Made by a program: the position numbers and the translations under genes. From a bacterium (GTDB taxonomy: Bacteria; Actinomycetota; Acidimicrobiia; Acidimicrobiales; Bin134), in contig JAPPKI010000045.1 of assembly GCA_028820035.1 (NCBI GenBank), positions 1 through 9,333 on the forward strand: a stretch of 9,333 nt of DNA, written 5' to 3'. Positions 1 through 5,993 of this stretch are shown here, in pieces (within the stretch, counting starts at the first letter, position 1; every line of letters begins with the position of its first letter). Below the pieces are notes generated by a model that searched no databases, had not been told where the DNA came from, and saw only the letters and a program-made list of their open reading frames with translations.

Positions 1-1
1 C

Positions 2-505
2 GAGCTGCGCACCGTGCTGTGGCCGGCCCCCACCGACGACGATGACGAGAGTTGGCGGCTTCGGGGCGAGGCCTGGCGGAGCGAGCACACCCTGCTGGGG
101 GGCTCCGATGCCGGCGCCCACCTTGATCGGATGTGCGGCGCCCCCTATACCACCGCATTTTTGGGCGACTGCCTGCGGGGCCGAGGTCTGGCTTCACTGG
201 AGACGGCCATTCACATGCTGACCGACGCCCCGGCCCGCTTGTTCGGCCTGCGGGAGCGGGGCCGCATCGAGCGGGGCTGGCACGCCGACCTTGTGGTATT
301 CGACCCCGACACGATCGACTCCGGCGCCATGCGCATGGTGCACGATTTGCCGGGCGGTTCGGCCCGGCTGTTCGCCGACGCAGTGGGAGTACACCACGTG
401 TTGGTGAACGGCCAGCCCATCGTGAGCGGCGGTCAGGCCACCGATGCCCGATCCGGCACCCTGCTGCGATCGGGGCGCGATACCGAGACCGTACTGGTCG
501 GGTAG
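2..505 (+). CDS. N-acyl-D-amino-acid deacylase / D-aminoacylase-type amidohydrolase, C-terminal part
   Basis: The frame is open from the left edge, so the 5' end lies outside the window; 167 residues are visible before the TAG at 503-505. The visible part is the end of a metal-dependent amidohydrolase barrel and its closing beta domain. The segment LLGGSDAGAH carries the Asp expected as a metal or catalytic ligand in this superfamily. It is followed by the typical tail: an APARLFGL helix, then RGRIERGWHADLVVFDPDTI, the strand pattern that returns the chain to the small beta-sandwich. Family members hydrolyse N-acylated D-amino acids, N-acyl-D-Asp/Glu or related amides in the cytoplasm. The substrate cannot be told from this fragment; dihydroorotase- or hydantoinase-like relatives are less likely. 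The stop overlaps the start of the next gene by one base (TAGTG), which suggests co-translation. Confidence 0.82.
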   Translation, partial: ELRTVLWPAPTDDDDESWRLRGEAWRSEHTLLGGSDAGAHLDRMCGAPYTTAFLGDCLRGRGLASLETAIHMLTDAPARLFGLRERGRIERGWHADLVVFDPDTIDSGAMRMVHDLPGGSARLFADAVGVHHVLVNGQPIVSGGQATDARSGTLLRSGRDTETVLVG

Positions 506-2034
506 TGGATTTCGAGCAGACCAAGGTGTCGCTGGCCCAGTTCCGGCGGCGGCTGGAAATCTTCTCGCTGCGTTGGCAGGCTCGTCTCGACACCAGGCAA
601 TTCGACCAGGCCGTTCCGTGGATCATCGCCGTGTTCTTGGGCGCGGCGCTCGCCGGTCTGGCCTTGACCCGGGCCTACCAACTAGACGCTGGGGCCGACC
701 TGTCGGCCCACCTCCAGGGGCTATGGCTCATCGGGGAGGGCTACGAGCCGCGCTCTAGCGTGGCCGGCCACAACCTGCTGTGGGAGCAGGCTGCTTTCAT
801 CCTCTACCCGGTGGCGGGGCTGACCGCCCTGTTCCCCGACCAGCCCACGCTGCTCTGTCTGCAAGCCGCGGCCTTGGGCTTTGCAGTAGAAACACTGTGG
901 CGGATTTCCCGCCAAGTGGGCCGGCACAAGTCGGGGGCGGCCTTTGCCGTGGTCTTCGCCTATTGCGCTTATCCGGCGGTCCACACCATCAACCTGTCCG
1001 ACTTCCACCCCGAGGCACTGGCAGTGCCCGCGCTGTTCGCGGCCGTACTCGCTGCTTTGACCGGCCGGTGGAATTGGTTTGCCGTGTTCGCCTTGCTGGT
1101 GGTGACCTGCCGATCGGATTTGGCCTTTGCCCTCTCCGGGCTGGGACTGCTGGTGCTCTTGGAGGGTCGGCGCCGCCCCGGAACGTACATTTCTCTTGGG
1201 GGCCTGGCCTACGGGCTGGTGGCCATGACCGCAATTCAGCCTCGCTTCAACGGAGGGCGATTCCCCCACATCGAGGCGTTCTCCGACTTTGGCAGTGGAC
1301 ACCCGGGGTCGGTTCTCTGGGGCTTCATCTCCGGCCCACATCAGGTGGTGGCCGATGCGGTTTCGCAGGTCAACTTCCAGATGATCGTCTTCCTGCTGGC
1401 CCCGGTGATGCTGCTGCCGTTGGTGGCGCCCCGCTATGTACTGCCGGTTCTGCCCCTGTTTGCGGTGTACTTGGTAGCCGATGTGCCCACCGGCCAATTG
1501 GCCGAGGCTTCTCAGACGGTGCCGATGATTCCGTTTGTATTCGCGGCCACGGTGTTCGCCCTGGCCCGCTCCGGTCGGGTGCTGGTGGAGCGGGTGAATG
1601 TGGACCGTCGTTGGCTCACCGCCCTTGTGCTCACTGCCGGTCTGTTCTTCGTGCGCGATGCTCCCAGCTCCTTGTACGAGAGGCCGTGGAACTGGGGCCA
1701 ACGCGACACGATAGACATCGCCCGGCAAGAGGCGGCCGATCTGATCCCGTCGGATGCATCGGTGCGAGCCTCGGAGCAGGTCCTTCCCCTGCTGTCGGAC
1801 CGCACTCGGCTGTATCAACTCCACACCGGAGAAGACCCTTCCAGCGCTGCGGTGGCCGCCACTCCCAAAGTGGAGTGGATTGTGTTCGACCCCGCATCCG
1901 CTCCCGGCTGGACCCCCCTCGACATCGAGGGCTTCGACTTGGACGTGCGACGAACCGGTTTTGAACGGCTCGAGCTGGAAGAGGGAGGGCGCACCCTGTG
2001 GGTCTACCGACTCCGCAACGTGATCCAGAGCTAA
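505..2034 (+). CDS. DUF2079 family integral membrane protein
   Basis: The protein has 509 residues if the GTG at 505 is the start. That GTG shares its first base with the previous gene's stop; the longer open frame upstream of 505 lies inside the amidohydrolase gene and is not used. A basic amphipathic N-terminus is followed by a first membrane segment near residues 38-55, the loop motif GADLSAHLQGLW (64-74), then SSVAGHNLLWEQAAFILYPV, and a further set of hydrophobic segments to about residue 400. The C-terminal ~110 residues are soluble and contain WIVFDP. This layout, with an early acidic loop after the first helix and the FHPEALAVP motif around 175, matches the DUF2079 'predicted membrane protein' family, whose fold resembles GT-C glycosyltransferases. 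No activity is established for the family; a polyprenyl-phosphate-sugar-dependent transferase is only a possibility. The stop TAA overlaps the stop of the convergent HIT gene. Confidence 0.8.
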   Translation: MDFEQTKVSLAQFRRRLEIFSLRWQARLDTRQFDQAVPWIIAVFLGAALAGLALTRAYQLDAGADLSAHLQGLWLIGEGYEPRSSVAGHNLLWEQAAFILYPVAGLTALFPDQPTLLCLQAAALGFAVETLWRISRQVGRHKSGAAFAVVFAYCAYPAVHTINLSDFHPEALAVPALFAAVLAALTGRWNWFAVFALLVVTCRSDLAFALSGLGLLVLLEGRRRPGTYISLGGLAYGLVAMTAIQPRFNGGRFPHIEAFSDFGSGHPGSVLWGFISGPHQVVADAVSQVNFQMIVFLLAPVMLLPLVAPRYVLPVLPLFAVYLVADVPTGQLAEASQTVPMIPFVFAATVFALARSGRVLVERVNVDRRWLTALVLTAGLFFVRDAPSSLYERPWNWGQRDTIDIARQEAADLIPSDASVRASEQVLPLLSDRTRLYQLHTGEDPSSAAVAATPKVEWIVFDPASAPGWTPLDIEGFDLDVRRTGFERLELEEGGRTLWVYRLRNVIQS

Positions 2035-2429
2035 GCGGGGAGGTGCGAGCGCAGGGTCTCAGCGGTATGGGCCAGCTCCTCGGGGGGGACTGAGGCCTTG
2101 GCGTTGGCGAAGTTCAAGTCGCTCATGCCGGACATGGGGATCACATGCAAATGGGTGTGGGGAACCTCGAGGCCCGCGATTATGAGGCCCACACGGGACG
2201 GCTCGAATGCGGCCATCTGAGCGGTGCCCACCGTATGGGCCACCACCATGAGATGGGCGGCCAGTTCCGGCGGGACGTCCAGCCAATGGTCGATCTCGGC
2301 CCGGGGTACGACCAGCGTATGCCCAGCCTGGATGGGGTTGATGGACAGGATGGCCACGCAGTCATCGTCTTCCCACACAAAGTTTCCGGGGAGTTCTCCG
2401 TTCATGATCATGGTGAAAACGCTGGCCAT
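2031..2429 (-). CDS. HIT family protein (histidine-triad nucleotide hydrolase/transferase)
   Basis: This is a 132-residue protein, the usual size for a HIT domain. The start at 2429 gives MASVFTMIMNGELPGNFVWE, the canonical HIT N-terminus; the open frame runs further upstream to 2792 but that part lies under the divergent pgsA-like gene. The middle has the conserved NPIQAGHTLVVPR strand-turn-strand, and the active-site triad is HTHLHVI with histidines at 91, 93 and 95. Family members hydrolyse nucleoside phosphoramidates, dinucleoside polyphosphates or adenylylated substrates through a nucleotidylated central histidine. The substrate is not predictable here. The gene stands alone on the minus strand between two plus-strand genes, with its stop TAG (2033-2031) overlapping the TAA of the DUF2079 gene. 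Confidence 0.93.
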   Translation of the reverse strand: MASVFTMIMNGELPGNFVWEDDDCVAILSINPIQAGHTLVVPRAEIDHWLDVPPELAAHLMVVAHTVGTAQMAAFEPSRVGLIIAGLEVPHTHLHVIPMSGMSDLNFANAKASVPPEELAHTAETLRSHLPA

Positions 2430-2435
2430 CTGCCC

Positions 2436-2441
2436 ATTGTA
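2436..2441 (-). promoter_or_regulatory. Candidate -10 box of the HIT gene, likely leaderless transcript
   Basis: On the minus strand the hexamer TACAAT differs from the TATAAT consensus at one base. It ends 6 bases before the A of the HIT ATG, so transcription would begin at or within a base or two of the start codon, and no Shine-Dalgarno is present. Leaderless mRNAs are common in actinobacteria. The expected -35 position (about 2459-2464) is GC-rich with no good match, so the call rests on the -10 alone. A run of eight C (2453-2460) lies at the -35 end of the spacer. Confidence 0.4.
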
Positions 2442-2507
2442 AGTCCGGGCCACCCCCCCCGGCCTGCCTCTGTTGTCGGCCTCCTCCAAGTCGTAGCATG
2501 GACATTT

Positions 2508-3098
2508 GTGCGTTTTGGAAATGCTGAGTGGCGGGTTTGGACGGTTCCCAATGTCATCTCGGTGCTTCGGCTGGGGTGTGTGCCGGTGTTCTGCGTGTTG
2601 TTGCTGGGCATGGGGAATCGGGCCGGGGCCGCCATCCTGCTCGGCGTTCTGGGGGCCACCGACTGGGTAGACGGCTATATTGCCCGGCGGTTCAACCAGG
2701 TCTCGGAGCTGGGGAAGATCCTGGACCCAACCGCCGACCGGCTGATGTTTCTGGCTGCGGTGGTGGCGATGATGGTGGACGGCTCTCTCCATGCGGCATT
2801 CGGGGTGACCATGCTGGTCAGAGAGGCGGTGGTGTCGCTGGCCACAGTGGTGCTGGGCGCAATGGGGGCTCGCCGGATTGACGTGACCTGGACCGGCAAA
2901 ACAGCCACGTTCGGGCTCATGTTCGCCCTGCCGTTCCTGCTGCTGGGAGATTCGAGCGTGGGTGGGGGAGCAGCCCTGCGGGGTGTCGGGTGGGGATTGG
3001 GCATTCCGTCGTTGGCGCTCAGCTACTACGCGGCTATTGAATACATACCTCGTGCTCGCCGGGCTCTTGCCGAAGGGAGAGCCGGAGCCTCAAGCTGA
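2508..3098 (+). CDS. pgsA: CDP-alcohol phosphatidyltransferase (PgsA-like phosphatidylglycerophosphate synthase)
   Basis: The protein has 196 residues from the GTG at 2508 (MRFGNAEWRVWTVPNVISVL), typical for PgsA; upstream in-frame sequence overlaps the HIT gene and was not used. The diagnostic CDP-alcohol phosphotransferase signature is complete: D52-x2-D55-G56-x2-A59-R60-x8-G69-x3-D73-x3-D77. These aspartates bind the divalent metal and the CDP-lipid. Several hydrophobic helices follow, as expected for a six-helix inner-membrane enzyme. The family transfers a phosphatidyl group from CDP-diacylglycerol to an alcohol: glycerol-3-phosphate for PgsA, phosphatidylglycerol for actinobacterial cardiolipin synthase, or inositol phosphate for Pis. 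The TVPNVISVLRL start favours PgsA-like, but the alcohol acceptor is inferred. It begins the run that leads to gcvH, as pgsA2 does near gcvH in mycobacteria. No clear ribosome-binding site is seen before the GTG. Confidence 0.83.
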   Translation: MRFGNAEWRVWTVPNVISVLRLGCVPVFCVLLLGMGNRAGAAILLGVLGATDWVDGYIARRFNQVSELGKILDPTADRLMFLAAVVAMMVDGSLHAAFGVTMLVREAVVSLATVVLGAMGARRIDVTWTGKTATFGLMFALPFLLLGDSSVGGGAALRGVGWGLGIPSLALSYYAAIEYIPRARRALAEGRAGASS

Positions 3099-3117
3099 GG
3101 TTGAGAGTTTGGGCGAG

Positions 3118-3151
3118 AGCCGGTACGGTGTCTCCAATGAACGTACCGGTT
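3118..3151 (+). promoter_or_regulatory. Stem-loop enclosing the gcvH start codon
   Basis: CCGGTACG at 3120-3127 is perfectly complementary to CGTACCGG at 3142-3149. In RNA a G-U pair (3119/3150) and an A-U pair (3118/3151) extend the stem to ten pairs. The 14-base loop holds the gcvH ATG at 3137-3139. No classical Shine-Dalgarno precedes that ATG, so the hairpin could present or occlude the initiation region. The right arm is also codons 2-5 of gcvH. Function is an inference; a chance repeat cannot be excluded. Confidence 0.4.
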
Positions 3152-3523
3152 GAACTGCGCTACTCCGAAGATCACGAATGGACGAGGACAGAAGGCAACC
3201 GGGTCTGTCTGGGCATCACCGACTACGCCCAGGACGCCCTTGGCGATGTGGTCTATATCGACCTCCCCCCGGTGGGAACGGAGGTGGCTAGTGGCGAGCC
3301 GTTCAGCGAGGTCGAGTCCACCAAATCGGTCTCAGAGATCTATTCGCCGATCACCGGCACCGTGGTCGAGGTGAACACCGACCTGATCGACCACCCCGAG
3401 CGGCTGAATGAAGACCCCTACGGCGAAGGGTGGATCTGCATCATCGAAGCCTCCGACCCGTCAGAGCTGGACAATCTCCTGGATGCGGCGGCTTACACCG
3501 ATCTGACCGAGAGCATCGATTGA
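3137..3523 (+). CDS. gcvH: Glycine cleavage system H protein
   Basis: This is a 128-residue lipoyl-carrier protein of standard length. It shuttles the aminomethyl group from the P protein to the T protein and then the reduced lipoyl arm to the L protein in the cytoplasmic glycine cleavage complex. The N-terminus reads LRYSEDHEWTR, then GITDYAQDALGDVVYIDLP. The lipoylation site is Lys63 in ESTKSVSEIYSP, and the C-terminal GEGWICIIEASDPSEL closes the barrel. The ATG at 3137 gives the expected N-terminus; the frame opens a little earlier at 3101 but that would add non-family sequence. The gene sits 38 bp after pgsA and its TGA overlaps the TTG start of the FHA gene. gcvT lies about 3.4 kb downstream; no P or L protein gene is in the window. 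Confidence 0.97.
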   Translation: MNVPVELRYSEDHEWTRTEGNRVCLGITDYAQDALGDVVYIDLPPVGTEVASGEPFSEVESTKSVSEIYSPITGTVVEVNTDLIDHPERLNEDPYGEGWICIIEASDPSELDNLLDAAAYTDLTESID

Positions 3524-4008
3524 CCTCCTGGCCCGATGACGGAGAGGCCCAAGGGGTCATCTGCCCGCAATGCGGTCATGTCAGCGGGATTGACGACAAC
3601 TTCTGCGCCTCGTGCGGGTATCGCCTCAAACCACTTGGCGACTCCGAAGGAGTTGGCTCCGTGGACGAGCCGACCACTGAGTTGGATATCGAGGCCGGTC
3701 TGGTCCGGCAGCTGGCGGTGTTGGTGGTCACCCAGGGGCCGGCCGCGGGCAGTCGATTCGAGCTGGCCCAGCCTCGGGTGGTGGTGGGCCGCCATCCCGA
3801 CTCCGACATTTTCTTGGACGACATCACCGTCTCCCGGCGCCATGCCGAGGTTTATCGGGATGGCTTGGTGCAGCACGTCAAAGACATGGGCTCGCTGAAC
3901 GGAACCTATCTGAATAGCCGTAGGGTGGAGGATGCCGGATTGAAGAACGGCGACGAGCTTCAAGTAGGGCGATTCAAGCTGGTGTTCTACGACGGGACCG
4001 GCGGATGA
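3520..4008 (+). CDS. garA: Zinc-ribbon and FHA domain protein, GarA-like
   Basis: The protein has 162 residues from a TTG start that overlaps the gcvH stop (ATTGA), so translation is probably coupled; later starts would cut off the zinc ribbon. Residues 15-32 form a zinc ribbon: CPQC, thirteen residues later CASC (Cys 15, 18, 29, 32). A linker containing DEPTTELD (49-56) leads to an FHA domain at about 64-156 with the key residues G90-R91, S105-R106-R107-H108 and N127-G128, which recognise phosphothreonine. Mycobacterial GarA (Rv1827) has the same place after gcvH and before the MerR gene. It inhibits 2-oxoglutarate metabolism enzymes unless phosphorylated on an N-terminal TT motif by PknB/PknG. 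By position and FHA sequence this is its counterpart; the TT pair at 52-53 may be the equivalent switch site, which is inference. Confidence 0.88.
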   Translation: MTSWPDDGEAQGVICPQCGHVSGIDDNFCASCGYRLKPLGDSEGVGSVDEPTTELDIEAGLVRQLAVLVVTQGPAAGSRFELAQPRVVVGRHPDSDIFLDDITVSRRHAEVYRDGLVQHVKDMGSLNGTYLNSRRVEDAGLKNGDELQVGRFKLVFYDGTGG

Positions 4009-4724
4009 GCACCCAGTATTGGTCTATCGGGCAGGTGCTGGATCTGCTGAAAGAGGAGTTCTCCGATATCAGCATCTCCAAGATCCGTTTTCTGGAGAGC
4101 CAGGGTCTCATCGATCCCGAGCGAAACCAATCTGGGTACCGGAAGTTCACCGACATCGACATCAGCCGGCTGCGCTGGATTCTTGAGCAGCAGCGGGATC
4201 ACTTCCTGCCCCTCAAGGTCATCAAAGAGCGCATCGACCACCAAGACTTCGGCGGGTGCGAAGGAGGCAGCGAATCCAACAGCGACGGGGCCAGCTCCCG
4301 AGGGGCGCGCCGGCCCAACCCGCTGGATCCGGGATCGGTGTCTGTGTCTCTGACCCTGGACGAGCTGGCCTCAGCGAGCGGGCTGAGCCAATCCAAGGTC
4401 ATGGAGCTTCAGAAGTTTGGCCTCATCGAGCCCCTTGACGACGGTGCGCTGCGGCACTATGGCAGCGAAGCAGTGATTGTGGCCAAAGTGGCAGCCGGCT
4501 TCTTGGCCCATGGGGTGGAGCCTCGCCACCTGCGGGCATACAAGTCGGCGGCAGAGCGAGAGGCGGGACTGATGGAGCAGCGGATTATGCCCATGGTGAT
4601 GCAGCGCACGGCCCAGTCCCGCAAGCAATCCCAGGACACGCTGGTAGAGCTGATCAATCTCGGTTCGGAGTTGCGGCTTTCGCTGCTCCGATGCGCCTTG
4701 GCCGGCCACACTCGGAATCGTTAG
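4005..4724 (+). CDS. ftsR: MerR-family transcriptional regulator, FtsR/Rv1828-like
   Basis: This 239-residue protein starts at an ATG overlapping the FHA gene stop (ATGA). The N-terminal winged helix-turn-helix occupies about residues 5-75: YWSIGQVLDLL, then SKIRFLESQGLIDPER, GYRKFTDIDISRLRWIL. It is followed by a low-complexity Ser/Gly/Arg-rich linker (about 85-105) and a second, effector-like helical domain. That domain begins SLTLDELASASGLSQSKVMELQKFGLIEP, which again looks like a helix-turn-helix. This two-domain layout and the position after the FHA gene fit Rv1828/FtsR of mycobacteria and corynebacteria, reported to activate ftsZ and affect cell division. No metal or drug-binding cysteines typical of MerR/CueR types are seen. 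The target genes in this organism are unknown. Confidence 0.86.
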   Translation: MSTQYWSIGQVLDLLKEEFSDISISKIRFLESQGLIDPERNQSGYRKFTDIDISRLRWILEQQRDHFLPLKVIKERIDHQDFGGCEGGSESNSDGASSRGARRPNPLDPGSVSVSLTLDELASASGLSQSKVMELQKFGLIEPLDDGALRHYGSEAVIVAKVAAGFLAHGVEPRHLRAYKSAAEREAGLMEQRIMPMVMQRTAQSRKQSQDTLVELINLGSELRLSLLRCALAGHTRNR

Positions 4725-4728
4725 CAGC

Positions 4729-5286
4729 GTGGGCCGTAAGGCGCCCGTGCTGTTCGCAAGCCCGGAGGCCATAGAGCAGGCCGTCGGACGGGTGGCTTCG
4801 GAGATCTCCCAGCAGTACTCCGATGGGGTTGTGCTGGTGTCGGTACTGAAGGGAAGCCTGCCGTTTCTGGCCGATCTGGTCCGAGCGGTGGACATAACAG
4901 TGGAGGTGGACTTCTTGGCGTTGTCCCGGTTCGCCGCTGATTCCGGACGGGTCCGATTGGTCAAGGATTTGGACTGCGACGTGACCGGGCGCCAAGTCGT
5001 GCTGGTGGAGGACATCGTGGATACCGGGCTGAGCCTCGCGTACCTGATGGGAGAATTGCACCGGCGGTCGGCGGCATCGGTGGCGGTAGCTGCGCTGCTC
5101 AACCGAAGTGCCCGCCGCATCTTGCCGCTCGAGCCCGACCACGTCGGTTTCGAGGCGCCGGACGAATTCTTTTTGGGCTACGGCCTGGACTGGGCCGGCC
5201 GCTACCGCAATCTCGACCGATTGGTGATCGGAGATCCCGACTTGCTGGCCGACGATCCTGATGCCTATGTCACTGCGCTCTACTGA
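4729..5286 (+). CDS. hpt: Hypoxanthine phosphoribosyltransferase
   Basis: This is a 185-residue type I phosphoribosyltransferase that converts hypoxanthine (and usually guanine) plus PRPP to IMP/GMP in purine salvage. Visible motifs are VSVLKGSLPF (38-46, the PPi-binding loop with Lys41), the PRPP-binding motif VVLVEDIVDTGLSL (90-103), and GYGLDWAGRYRNL (150-162), where the usual Asp-Tyr is Asp-Trp. The GTG at 4729 lies 4 bp after the ftsR stop and gives the expected start; no strong Shine-Dalgarno is seen. In mycobacteria hpt lies elsewhere, next to tilS and ftsH, so its place between ftsR and the DUF151 gene is unusual by that comparison. The last 12 codons are echoed by a degenerate copy at 5319-5354, which hints at replacement or duplication at this locus. 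Confidence 0.93.
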   Translation: MGRKAPVLFASPEAIEQAVGRVASEISQQYSDGVVLVSVLKGSLPFLADLVRAVDITVEVDFLALSRFAADSGRVRLVKDLDCDVTGRQVVLVEDIVDTGLSLAYLMGELHRRSAASVAVAALLNRSARRILPLEPDHVGFEAPDEFFLGYGLDWAGRYRNLDRLVIGDPDLLADDPDAYVTALY

Positions 5287-5318
5287 GAATCCCGAAGCTT
5301 GGGTCCAGAAACCCTTGC

Positions 5319-5354
5319 GACGATCCCGACGCTTACGTCTCTATGCTCTACTAA
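5319..5354 (+). pseudogene. Degenerate second copy of the hpt 3' end
   Basis: The last 12 codons of hpt (5251-5286, encoding DDPDAYVTALY and TGA) are matched by 5319-5354, which encodes DDPDAYVSMLY and TAA. By my count 28 of 36 bases agree. Four of the eight changes are synonymous third-position changes and one is TGA to TAA, so the copy diverged as coding sequence. The offset is 68 bp, so it is not in the hpt frame, and no wider similarity extends upstream. It lies in the 78-bp gap before the DUF151 gene. A remnant of a resident hpt left after replacement by a diverged allele would explain it; simple duplication is the alternative. Confidence 0.7.
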
Positions 5355-5364
5355 CGTGGGTGCG

Positions 5365-5865
5365 ATGAAGGAAATGGAGCTGATCGGGGTGCGGATCGAA
5401 CTTCCGTCCAACGCCCCCATCGTGCTGCTGCGGGAGACCGACGGTGAGGGTCGGCTCCTGCCCATTTTCATCGGAGCGGCAGAGGCTCAAGCCATCGCAT
5501 TGGCCATGGAGGAGGTGGAGACGCCCCGCCCCATGACCCATGATCTGTTCAAGAACGTGCTGGACGACTTGGGCGTGCAACTCGACCGCATTGTGGTGAC
5601 CGAGTTGCGGGATCGGACCTTTTACGCCGAGTTGGAGTTGAAGGGGGGCAACGGCGCCCGTCGCATCTCCAGTCGTCCCTCAGATGCGGTGGCTCTGGCG
5701 ATTCGCGCGGGGGCGCCGATCTTCGCCGATGAGTCGGTACTGGATGCCGCCGGGCATGCGGTGGAACCTGGCGAGCTCGAAGGCGATGAGCCTCCCACTG
5801 AAGAAGTTCTGGACCAATTTCGGGAGTTTTTGGATCAAGTCACCCCGGAAGACTTCAACGGCTGA
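5365..5865 (+). CDS. DUF151 bifunctional nuclease family protein
   Basis: The protein has 166 residues, close to mycobacterial Rv1829, which occupies the same place after the ftsR-type gene. The DUF151 core spans about 3-130: MELIGVRIELPSNAPIVLLRE, LPIFIGAAEAQAIALAMEE, RPMTHDLFKNVLDDLG, and the ISSRPSDAVALAIRAGAPIF motif near 101-120. A C-terminal helix, EEVLDQFREFLDQVTPEDF, matches the conserved family tail. Family members are described as having RNase and DNase activity; the role here is not established. The ATG at 5365 is preferred. An in-frame GTG at 5356 would add three residues. The gene follows the hpt tail remnant and is followed by a promoter region, so it probably ends the upstream operon. 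Confidence 0.88.
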   Translation: MKEMELIGVRIELPSNAPIVLLRETDGEGRLLPIFIGAAEAQAIALAMEEVETPRPMTHDLFKNVLDDLGVQLDRIVVTELRDRTFYAELELKGGNGARRISSRPSDAVALAIRAGAPIFADESVLDAAGHAVEPGELEGDEPPTEEVLDQFREFLDQVTPEDFNG

Positions 5866-5890
5866 CTTCTTTTTCCGGCCAGATCGCTCC

Positions 5891-5919
5891 TTGACAATCC
5901 ACAGGGAGAGGTTTACCCT
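5891..5919 (+). promoter_or_regulatory. Promoter of the second MerR gene
   Basis: A consensus -35 TTGACA (5891-5896) is followed after exactly 17 bases by TACCCT (5914-5919), a -10 with the key first T, A and last T. Transcription would start near 5926 and give a leader of about 68 bases before the ATG at 5994. This is the best sigma-70-type promoter in the window and marks the start of the merR / nuclease-like / gcvT unit. An inverted repeat overlaps the spacer and the -10. Confidence 0.65.
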
Positions 5920-5924
5920 GTGGA
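5898..5924 (+). promoter_or_regulatory. Inverted-repeat operator overlapping the -10 box
   Basis: TCCACAGGG (5898-5906) and CCCTGTGGA (5916-5924) form a perfect 9-bp inverted repeat with a 9-base centre. It starts two bases after the -35 box and runs over the -10 box, so a bound dimer would block or reshape the promoter. MerR-type regulators bind such dyads between the promoter boxes, so autoregulation by the downstream MerR protein or control by the FtsR-type protein is plausible. Both arms, read as ATCCACA and TTCCACA, also resemble the DnaA-box core TTATCCACA. Confidence 0.5.
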
Positions 5925-5963
5925 AATCCATTGGCGTAGTTTCCCCGATGTAAGCAGCAACAT

Positions 5964-5979
5964 CTGGGGCGCGCCCCAG
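5964..5979 (+). repeat. 16-bp perfect palindrome in the merR leader
   Basis: CTGGGGCGCGCCCCAG is a perfect palindrome with no spacer, in the untranslated leader about 5 bases before the Shine-Dalgarno GGAG (5984-5987) of the MerR gene. It could be a second protein-binding site or, as RNA, a GC-rich obstacle close to the ribosome-binding site. The lack of a central loop favours a DNA-binding role over a hairpin. Confidence 0.4.
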
Positions 5980-5993
5980 CACCGGAGAGTCAA

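Noticed and set aside
133..504. N-terminal extension of the DUF2079 protein
   Set aside because: It is an Arg/Gly/Pro-rich out-of-frame reading of the amidohydrolase gene; the membrane protein starts at 505.
721..1824. 367-codon minus-strand open frame
   Set aside because: It is a shadow of the DUF2079 gene in high-GC DNA, rich in Gln/Gly/His/Arg with no recognisable domain.
2145..2507. N-terminal extension of the PgsA-like protein
   Set aside because: It is antisense to the clear HIT gene and shows no family similarity.
3098..3136. Glycine riboswitch upstream of gcvH
   Set aside because: The gap is only 38 bp, too short for a glycine aptamer, and no aptamer core is visible.
5840..5880. 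Terminator after the DUF151 gene
   Set aside because: There is a T run near 5871, but only weak, long-looped pairing precedes it, so an intrinsic terminator is not supported.
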